This document shows, piece after piece, positions 57,923 to 64,000 of a stretch of 64,000 bases of DNA (its first letter is position 1; each line of letters begins with the position of its first letter). Below the pieces are notes generated by a model. That model was not told the DNA's origin. It worked only from the letters and a program-made list of their open reading frames with translations, and did no database searches. The position numbers and the translations under genes are program-made. Source of the stretch: Chryseobacterium ginsenosidimutans (GTDB taxonomy: Bacteria > Bacteroidota > Bacteroidia > Flavobacteriales > Weeksellaceae); contig NZ_JANUCO010000001.1 of the NCBI RefSeq assembly GCF_024807225.1, positions 2,604,001 through 2,668,000 of the forward strand, given 5' to 3'.

Positions 57923-60145
57923 ATGAAAAGAGTTTATTTCTTATTAGCAATTACAGCATTTGGGATGAATGCATTCGGACAAAAGACAATCGATCAGAAA
58001 GTTTCTGAGCTGTTGTCGAAAATGACGTTAGAAGAAAAAGTAGGTCAGTTGGTTCAATACAGTGGTTTTGAATATGCAACAGGTCCTCAAAATTCCAATT
58101 CTGCGAATGTTTTAAATGAAATAAAACAAGGAAAAGTAGGTTCCATGCTGAATGTGGCGGGTTCAGAGGAAACCAGAAAATTTCAGGAACTCGCTTTAAA
58201 CTCAAGATTAAGAATTCCTTTATTGTTCGGTCAGGATGTAATTCACGGATACAGAACGACTTTTCCTGTGAATCTTGGTCAGGCTGCAAGCTGGGATTTA
58301 GGTTTAATTGAAAAATCAGAAAGAATCGCCGCAACAGAAGCATCTGCTTACGGTATTCACTGGACTTTCGCACCAATGGTCGACATTGCAAGAGATCCGA
58401 GATGGGGAAGAGTAATGGAAGGTTCGGGTGAAGATACTTACTTGGGGACTTTAATTGGTTTGGCAAGAATCAAAGGTTTTCAGGGAAAAGGTCTTGGAAA
58501 TCTTGACGCTATTATGGCTTGTGCAAAGCATTTTGCAGCATATGGAGCGGGAGTTGGCGGAAGAGATTACAATTCCGTTGACATGAGTTTAAGACAATTA
58601 AACGAAACCTATTTACCGCCTTTCAAAGCGGCTGCAGAAGCGGGAGTTGCGACTTTTATGAACTCTTTTAATGATATCAATGGAATTCCGGCAACGGGAA
58701 ATAAATACATTTTAAGAGATCTATTAAAAGGTAAATGGAATTATAAAGGTTTTGTGGTTTCAGATTGGGGAAGTATCGGTGAAATGGTTTCTCACGGTTA
58801 TGCTAAAGACAATAAAGAAGCGGCGGAAAGAGCCATCAATGCAGGAAGCGATATGGATATGGAAAGTAGAGCTTACATGGCAGAACTTCCTAATTTGGTT
58901 AAAGAAGGCAAGGTTGATCCAAAGTTAATTGATGATGCAGCAAGAAGAATTTTAGTTAAAAAATTTGAAATGGGATTGTTCGACGATCCTTACAGATTCA
59001 GTAACGAAAACAGACAGAAAGAGCAGACCAACAATCAGGAAAACAGAAAATTCGGAAGAGAATTTGGCTCAAAAAGTATTGTTTTACTGAAGAATCAAAA
59101 AAATATTCTTCCGCTTTCAAAATCCACGAAAACGGTTGCTTTAATCGGACCTTTCGGAAAAGAAACTTCTGCCAATCACGGTTTTTGGTCGGTCGCTTTT
59201 AAAGATGATAATCAAAGAATCATCACTCAGTTCGACGGAATTAAAAATCAGTTAGATAAAAACTCAACTTTATTGTACGCAAAAGGTGCGAATGTTGATG
59301 ATCAGGACAAATCGATGTTTGCAGAAGCGGTGGAAACGGCAAAAAAAGCAGACGTTGTGATTATGACTTTAGGTGAAGGTTCTGCCATGAGCGGTGAAGC
59401 GAAAAGCAGAAGTAACCTGCATTTCACAGGAGTTCAGGAAGATCTTTTGAAAGAAATTGCAAAAACTGGAAAACCGATCGTTTTAATGATCAACGCAGGA
59501 AGACCTTTGGTTTTTGACTGGGCTGCAGACAATATTCCGACGATCATGTACACTTGGTGGTTGGGAACGGAAGCCGGAAATTCGATCGCGGATGTTCTTT
59601 TCGGAACAGTAAATCCGGGTGGAAAATTACCGATGACTTTTCCTAGAACGGAAGGACAGATTCCGGTGTATTATAATCATTACAATACAGGAAGACCTGC
59701 GAAAAACAACACCGACAGAAATTACGTTTCGGCTTACATCGATCTGGATAACGACCCGAAGTTCCCGTTTGGTTTTGGCTTAAGTTATACTCAGTTTAAA
59801 TATTCTGAAATGAATTTAAGTTCGACAAAGCTTAAAGGAAATCAAAGCTTAACGATCAGTGTAAATGTAGCCAATACCGGAAATTACGATGGGGAAGAAG
59901 TGGTGCAGTTATACATCAGAGATTTGTTTGGAAAAGTGGTGAGACCTGTGAAAGAATTGAAAGGTTTCCAAAAAATATTCATCAAAAAAGGAGAAAGTAA
60001 GACCGTCAATTTTACATTAACTCCGGAAAATTTAAAATTCTATGATGATCAGTTAAATTTTGATTGGGAAAGCGGAGATTTCGACATCATGGTCGGAACC
60101 GATTCTCAGAATGTTCAGAAAAAGACAATTAATTGGTCAAAATAA
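57923..60145 (+). CDS. GH3 family beta-glucosidase (BglX type)
   Basis: A 740-residue periplasmic exo-beta-glucosidase (signal ending MNAFGQ). Domain 1 carries nucleophile D281 in GFVVSDWGSIG; the (alpha/beta)6 sandwich and C-terminal fibronectin-like domain (VANTGNYDGEEVVQLYIRD) follow. DARDPRWGR-type MVDIARDPRWGRVMEGSGED and KHFAAYG are present. It would turn glucan oligosaccharides into glucose, and ends the first part of the locus before a terminator. Confidence 0.95.
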   Translation: MKRVYFLLAITAFGMNAFGQKTIDQKVSELLSKMTLEEKVGQLVQYSGFEYATGPQNSNSANVLNEIKQGKVGSMLNVAGSEETRKFQELALNSRLRIPLLFGQDVIHGYRTTFPVNLGQAASWDLGLIEKSERIAATEASAYGIHWTFAPMVDIARDPRWGRVMEGSGEDTYLGTLIGLARIKGFQGKGLGNLDAIMACAKHFAAYGAGVGGRDYNSVDMSLRQLNETYLPPFKAAAEAGVATFMNSFNDINGIPATGNKYILRDLLKGKWNYKGFVVSDWGSIGEMVSHGYAKDNKEAAERAINAGSDMDMESRAYMAELPNLVKEGKVDPKLIDDAARRILVKKFEMGLFDDPYRFSNENRQKEQTNNQENRKFGREFGSKSIVLLKNQKNILPLSKSTKTVALIGPFGKETSANHGFWSVAFKDDNQRIITQFDGIKNQLDKNSTLLYAKGANVDDQDKSMFAEAVETAKKADVVIMTLGEGSAMSGEAKSRSNLHFTGVQEDLLKEIAKTGKPIVLMINAGRPLVFDWAADNIPTIMYTWWLGTEAGNSIADVLFGTVNPGGKLPMTFPRTEGQIPVYYNHYNTGRPAKNNTDRNYVSAYIDLDNDPKFPFGFGLSYTQFKYSEMNLSSTKLKGNQSLTISVNVANTGNYDGEEVVQLYIRDLFGKVVRPVKELKGFQKIFIKKGESKTVNFTLTPENLKFYDDQLNFDWESGDFDIMVGTDSQNVQKKTINWSK

Positions 60146-60167
60146 ATAATAGTTTACTTCAACTAAG

Positions 60168-60190
60168 AGCGGGATAAAACCCGCTTTTGG
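60168..60190 (+). terminator. Terminator after the GH3 gene
   Basis: AGCGGG/CCCGCT stem with an ATAAAA loop and TTTT tail. It splits the locus into susC-GH3 and GH16-GH30 units. Confidence 0.75.
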
Positions 60191-60338
60191 TGGTAAAAAA
60201 CTGTTCGTTTTTTAGATGATTGAGGAAACAATAATGTTTGTCATTCAGAACGAAACAAAGTGGAGTGACGAATCTATTTTACATAGAAATTCTTCTTGCT
60301 TCGGAATAAAAAAAATTGAAAATAAATAAATAATAAAT

Positions 60339-60493
60339 TTTTAACGCAAAGATTTAAATATTGAAACTATAAATTTTAAGGTGCAAAGAATTGCGACAAG
60401 TCGCTTATTAAGCAAGCTTCATAAAATCAATTTATTGATTCAATCTTTGCTCCTTAAAATCAAAATTAATTTAAATAAAACTTTGCGTTAAAA
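60339..60493. repeat. Inverted-repeat element with TTTTAACGCAAAG arms (copy 2)
   Basis: Terminal arms TTTTAACGCAAAG (60339-60351) and CTTTGCGTTAAAA (60481-60493). The interior is an inverted, diverged copy of the element at 17897-18060 (for example AGCAAAGATTGAATCAA read on the minus strand). Just before it, GTCATTCAGAACG...GTGACGAATC at 60240-60280 is another decayed intergenic repeat. The 410-base gap holds no gene. Confidence 0.8.
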
Positions 60494-60555
60494 AACAGCA
60501 GTATCAATTAATAATAACAGAGCAATTAATAAAAAACATAAAACCAAGAATCTCG

Positions 60556-61359
60556 ATGAAATTCCAACATATCATTCGCCTTTTAATCGGAGGAACACTC
60601 CTTTTTTCTGTTTCGAATTGTGCTTCAAATAAGCCTGATTTTGATAGAAAAATGATTTGGAATGACGAGTTTAACGGAAAAGGATTACCGGATTCTTCCA
60701 AATGGAATTATGAAGTCGGAGGTGATGGGTACGGAAATAATGAAGCTCAGTTTTACACCAAAAACCGCTTGGAAAATGCAAGAGTTGAAAACGGAAATCT
60801 TGTGATTGAAGCCAAAAAAGAAAACTGGGAAAAGAATAAATATACTTCCGCAAGACTTTTAACAAAAGGAAAATTTTCCTTTCAATACGGAACTGTCGAA
60901 GTTCGTGCTAAACTTCCGAAAGGTCGCGGAACTTGGCCCGCCATCTGGATGATGAGCGAAAATATGAAAAAATGGCCCGATGACGGGGAACTGGACATCA
61001 TGGAACATGTTGGTTTTAATCAGGGGTATATTCATGCTTCGGCTCACACGAAAAAATACAATCACATCATCGGAACTCAGAAAACCGATACGCTGATTGT
61101 AAAAGATGCAAGTGAAAAATTCCATGTCTATAAAGCAGATTGGACGCCGGAGAAAATTGATATTTATGTTGATGATCAGAAGTTTTTCACGTATGAAAAT
61201 AAAGAAAAAACGTATGAATCGTGGCCTTTTGATCAGCCTTATTTTATCATTTTAAATTTGGCGGTCGGCGGATTTTGGGGCGGAAAAGAAGGAATTGATG
61301 ATACTATTTTTCCTCAAAAGTATTACATAGATTACGTAAGAGTGTATAAAAATAATTAA
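60556..61359 (+). CDS. GH16 family beta-1,3-glucanase (laminarinase type) lipoprotein
   Basis: A 267-residue lipoprotein (signal ending FSVSNC, C22) with a jelly-roll GH16 domain. The catalytic motif is GELDIMEHVG with E145, D147 and E150; GTWPAIWMM and the C-terminal YIDYVRVYKN are typical of bacterial laminarinases. It should cut beta-1,3 or mixed beta-1,3/1,4 glucan at the surface. It opens the second unit of the locus with the GH30 gene. Confidence 0.92.
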   Translation: MKFQHIIRLLIGGTLLFSVSNCASNKPDFDRKMIWNDEFNGKGLPDSSKWNYEVGGDGYGNNEAQFYTKNRLENARVENGNLVIEAKKENWEKNKYTSARLLTKGKFSFQYGTVEVRAKLPKGRGTWPAIWMMSENMKKWPDDGELDIMEHVGFNQGYIHASAHTKKYNHIIGTQKTDTLIVKDASEKFHVYKADWTPEKIDIYVDDQKFFTYENKEKTYESWPFDQPYFIILNLAVGGFWGGKEGIDDTIFPQKYYIDYVRVYKNN

Positions 61360-61425
61360 TCTTAAAATTCGAAAGAATTTTTGACAAGGTGGTTAAATAT
61401 AAATAGAAAAAAGAAGAAGAAATAA

Positions 61426-62865
61426 ATGAAAAAGCTAATTGTAAGTTGCTTTGTCATCGGAATGATTTTCAATGCCAATGCACAGAATTACTGGAAAAAG
61501 AATGCAGGCAAAACAGCCCGAATTATTCTTACCAATGCTAAAACCAACGAAAAACTGGCAGATAAAGGAACGGTAAAATTTGAAAAATTCGATCAGCCTA
61601 AAGAAAACGAACCCAGTATTTTTGTTGATCCGGATTTTAAATATCAGAAATTAATAGGAATCGGAGGTGCGATTACAGATGCTGCTGCTGAGACTTTTTA
61701 TAAAATGCCGAAGGATAAGCAAAAGGAAATTATCGAAGCGTATTACGGGAAAAACGGGTTGGGATATTCAGTTGTTCGTACCAATATGAACTCTTGCGAT
61801 TTCTCCAGCGATTCTTACACTTATGTTCAGGATAATGATACTTCATTGAAGTCATTTAATGTGGCTCACGATGAAAAGTTTAAAATCCCGATGATTAAAG
61901 AAGCTCAGAAATCAATTGGAAGCAATTTTAAATTATATTTTTCTCCGTGGAGTCCGCCGGCTTGGATGAAAACCAATAAAAATATGCTGAATGGCGGTAA
62001 GCTGGAAAGTCAATATTATCAGACTTGGGCAAATTATTACGTGAAATTCATTCAGGAATATGAGAAAAGAGGAATTAATATTTGGGGATTAACGATTCAG
62101 AATGAAGCAATGGCAAAGCAAACTTGGGAATCTTGTTTGTACACCGCTGAAGAAGAGGGTAATTTCCTGAAAAATAATCTGGGACCAACGCTTTGGAAAA
62201 ACGGATATAAAGATAAAAAAGTAATGATCTGGGATCACAACAGAGACCTGATTTATCAAAGAGCAACCACCACATTAAGCGATCCCGAAGTTTCTAAATA
62301 TACTTCCGGAATTGCCTATCACTGGTACGAAGTTTGGCATAACAGAACTCAGTTATTCGATAATGTAATGGAAACGAAAAGAGCTTTTCCCGATAAATTC
62401 TTAGCGTTTACGGAAGGTTGTAAGGAGGTTTTCAAAATGGAGAGAATCGAAGATGTAAGCTTGGGAGAGTTGTATGGTAAAAATATGATCAACGATTTCA
62501 ACAGAGGAACTTCTTTATGGACAGACTGGAACGTGCTTTTAGACGAAACAGGTGGACCAAACCACGTCGGAAATTTCTGTTTTGCACCCATCATTGCTGA
62601 TACTAAAACAGGAGAAGTGCATTACACGTATGAATATTATTATGTAGGACAGGTTTCTAAATACATAAAACCAAACGCACAAAGAGTCGGAAGTTCTGCC
62701 AATACATCAGATTTAACATCGACTTCATTCATGAATGAAAACGGACAATTAGTAACCGTCATCATGAATGACACAGACAAAGATATCGACGCCAATCTTT
62801 GGATCGAAGGGATGTCAGCAAAATTATCGGCTCCGGCTCATTCTATACAGACAGTAATTTTATAG
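61426..62865 (+). CDS. GH30 family glycoside hydrolase, copy 2
   Basis: A 479-residue exported GH30 enzyme (signal MKKLIVSCFVIGMIFNANAQ). Acid/base E227 in LTIQNEAMAKQTW and nucleophile E330 in FLAFTEGCKEV. FSPWSPPAWMKTN and GGAITDAAAETF are shared with other GH30 members. It has no lipid anchor, so it is likely periplasmic, unlike the copy at 56365. The two copies are diverged and may cut different linkages. Confidence 0.92.
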   Translation: MKKLIVSCFVIGMIFNANAQNYWKKNAGKTARIILTNAKTNEKLADKGTVKFEKFDQPKENEPSIFVDPDFKYQKLIGIGGAITDAAAETFYKMPKDKQKEIIEAYYGKNGLGYSVVRTNMNSCDFSSDSYTYVQDNDTSLKSFNVAHDEKFKIPMIKEAQKSIGSNFKLYFSPWSPPAWMKTNKNMLNGGKLESQYYQTWANYYVKFIQEYEKRGINIWGLTIQNEAMAKQTWESCLYTAEEEGNFLKNNLGPTLWKNGYKDKKVMIWDHNRDLIYQRATTTLSDPEVSKYTSGIAYHWYEVWHNRTQLFDNVMETKRAFPDKFLAFTEGCKEVFKMERIEDVSLGELYGKNMINDFNRGTSLWTDWNVLLDETGGPNHVGNFCFAPIIADTKTGEVHYTYEYYYVGQVSKYIKPNAQRVGSSANTSDLTSTSFMNENGQLVTVIMNDTDKDIDANLWIEGMSAKLSAPAHSIQTVIL

Positions 62866-62893
62866 ACTTCATATTAACATTTTTATTATTAAG

Positions 62894-62925
62894 AATCGGC
62901 GGCACCTTTGGTGCCGCCGATTTGA
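62894..62925. terminator. Strong bidirectional terminator at the end of the glucan locus
   Basis: ATCGGCGGCACC/GGTGCCGCCGAT, a 12-base GC-rich stem with a TTT loop. It sits between the convergent GH30 gene and the lipoprotein gene at the right edge. Confidence 0.88.
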
Positions 62926-62937
62926 TTTTATGATATG

Positions 62938-64000
62938 CTAATTATCTTTTCTTTCCAGTAAAATCCACTCATTAAAAGTGGCTTCACCGCCAATGCCTTT
63001 TATAAAATATTTGCCACCCTCTTTTTTTATATAAAAAGCAGGAGAATCGGCCTTGCAATCGATCTCTTCATCATTATAATACAATTCTAAAATGTTATTA
63101 TTGCTTTTTATGAGATATTTTCCATTGCATCTTATCGGTTCATGGTAAGTATTTGTTTCAAGTATAGCTTCATTGCCTTGAATTTTAAATGAATAACTGA
63201 TAGAAGCCATTCCTGTTGTTGTAGCTTCTGTCTCTATGTAAACAGAATAATTTCCTTTGAATGTGTCTGGTTTATTATTTTCATTAACAGCAAGATTTGC
63301 TTTATGATATTTATAAGTTTTGCCTTTATCATAAGTCGTTTTTATACCAACGTAATCATCACCAAGCCATATTGTTTCTGCAATGTTGAAATTATTTGAT
63401 GAAAAACTTCTGTGTTCTGTAAATGTTTTATCATCATTAATTTTTAAAACTCCTAAAAAGCTTTTATTAGTTTCATAAACGTAATTATAACGATAAACCA
63501 AATATTTCGTTTGAGGAGAAATGATAGGTTTTTCCACTTTATCATCTCCAACTGAAATAATACGGTAAGCTGAAAAATCGAATTTATTGATTAATTCAAG
63601 TTCACTAAAACCTAAATTGTCACGTGAGCTATTAGCGGAAAAAGCATATATATTTAAAGTTGGGTAAAATCCTAAATACTCATATTTGTTTTCTCCTTCT
63701 TTAGCTACATTTTCTTCAGTTTTAAGTTTAAGAATTTTATTGTTTATTTCCAATAAATAATTATTGTCTTTAATCGGTAACGGAGAATTTGTTATGGAGT
63801 TAGAAGTACTTTTTAGATTATCATATTCATCTTTAGTAATTTCCGAGAATTCCAAAGGCGGAAGTATTTCAAACTTATCTTGATAACCAACTTCAAAGTA
63901 TTTTAAACTTTTAATATCAATAATATTTTTCTGAACTGATGATATTGTTTGTGTATTCTTTTCTTTATTGCAACTGAAAAGAATTACCGCGAGAATGAGT
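62938..64000 (-). CDS. Lipoprotein of unknown function (start beyond window)
   Basis: The frame runs leftward from the window edge. At the edge it reads LILAVILFSCNKEKNTQTI, a lipoprotein signal with its lipidated Cys, so the true start lies a few residues outside and a TTG at 63855 is not the start. The mature part (IKSLKYFEVGYQDKFEILPP, then EITKDEYDNLKS) is about 350 residues of beta-rich sequence with TKYLVYRYNYVYETN and ends in EWILLERKDN. I do not recognise the family. Confidence 0.75.
   Translation of the reverse strand, partial: LILAVILFSCNKEKNTQTISSVQKNIIDIKSLKYFEVGYQDKFEILPPLEFSEITKDEYDNLKSTSNSITNSPLPIKDNNYLLEINNKILKLKTEENVAKEGENKYEYLGFYPTLNIYAFSANSSRDNLGFSELELINKFDFSAYRIISVGDDKVEKPIISPQTKYLVYRYNYVYETNKSFLGVLKINDDKTFTEHRSFSSNNFNIAETIWLGDDYVGIKTTYDKGKTYKYHKANLAVNENNKPDTFKGNYSVYIETEATTTGMASISYSFKIQGNEAILETNTYHEPIRCNGKYLIKSNNNILELYYNDEEIDCKADSPAFYIKKEGGKYFIKGIGGEATFNEWILLERKDN

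Noticed and set aside
57951..58466. 171-residue minus-strand frame opposite the GH3 gene
   Set aside because: Antisense to the catalytic GH3 domain, with leucine/proline-rich low-complexity composition typical of shadow frames.
63855..63855. TTG start for the lipoprotein at the right edge
   Set aside because: The frame continues upstream into a lipoprotein signal sequence, so the true start is outside the window.

Overview
The window looks like chromosome of a Bacteroidota bacterium of the Flavobacteriales, most likely Chryseobacterium or a close Weeksellaceae relative. The evidence is the low GC content, promoters of the TTG-N20-TAnnTTTG type, AT-rich ribosome binding regions, GLPGLI-family proteins, a GldI-like lipoprotein, a SusC/SusD locus, many short exported proteins, and small imperfect palindromes in almost every gene gap. 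I saw no rRNA, tRNA, CRISPR array, insertion sequence or prophage.

Layout. 1-4.3 kb: edge of a possible response regulator, a DUF1349 exported protein, a PAS-LuxR regulator, and an alpha-oxoamine synthase with a TetR regulator. 4.3-9.5 kb: dnaX, then an aromatic-rich leader ORF before the DAHP synthase/chorismate mutase gene, then rsgA and ndk. 9.5-18 kb: GH29 fucosidase, DUF1772, rpe, M42 peptidase, DUF4294, NUDIX, mnmD, ilvE. 18-24.9 kb: GldI-like and fused PPIase lipoproteins, then a very AT-rich two-gene insert (HEPN-like protein plus ORC/CDC6-like ATPase), an aspartic protease and an orphan immunity-like lipoprotein. 24.9-31.7 kb: tandem M28 peptidases (one with a degraded active site), the serC, serA and DUF1015 genes, ferredoxin. 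31.7-43.8 kb: acyl-CoA reductase, paired exported paralogues, BI-1, the peroxiredoxin-thioredoxin group, a double-glycine-leader peptide, two GLPGLI proteins, an M16 peptidase plus a stray copy of its 3' end, an aminotransferase, rsmG. 43.8-49.6 kb: a lipoprotein-DUF922-AddB-like operon and a glutaryl-CoA-type dehydrogenase. 49-62.9 kb: a polysaccharide utilisation locus (NUDIX-type regulator, MFS transporter, SusC, SusD, surface lipoprotein, GH30, GH3, GH16, GH30) that fits beta-1,3/1,6-glucan use. The right edge cuts a lipoprotein gene.

Two points govern how the annotation should be read. First, eleven otherwise normal genes are broken by one-base insertions, and all twelve of the sites I resolved outside a homopolymer carry one A too many in the context RGAA(A)C, on either strand and regardless of gene direction. 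I treat these genes as intact and the breaks as probable sequence errors. Second, the best biological leads are the Phe/Tyr-rich leader peptide upstream of the DAHP synthase (a candidate attenuator) and the AT-rich HEPN/ATPase pair (a candidate defence or stress module).
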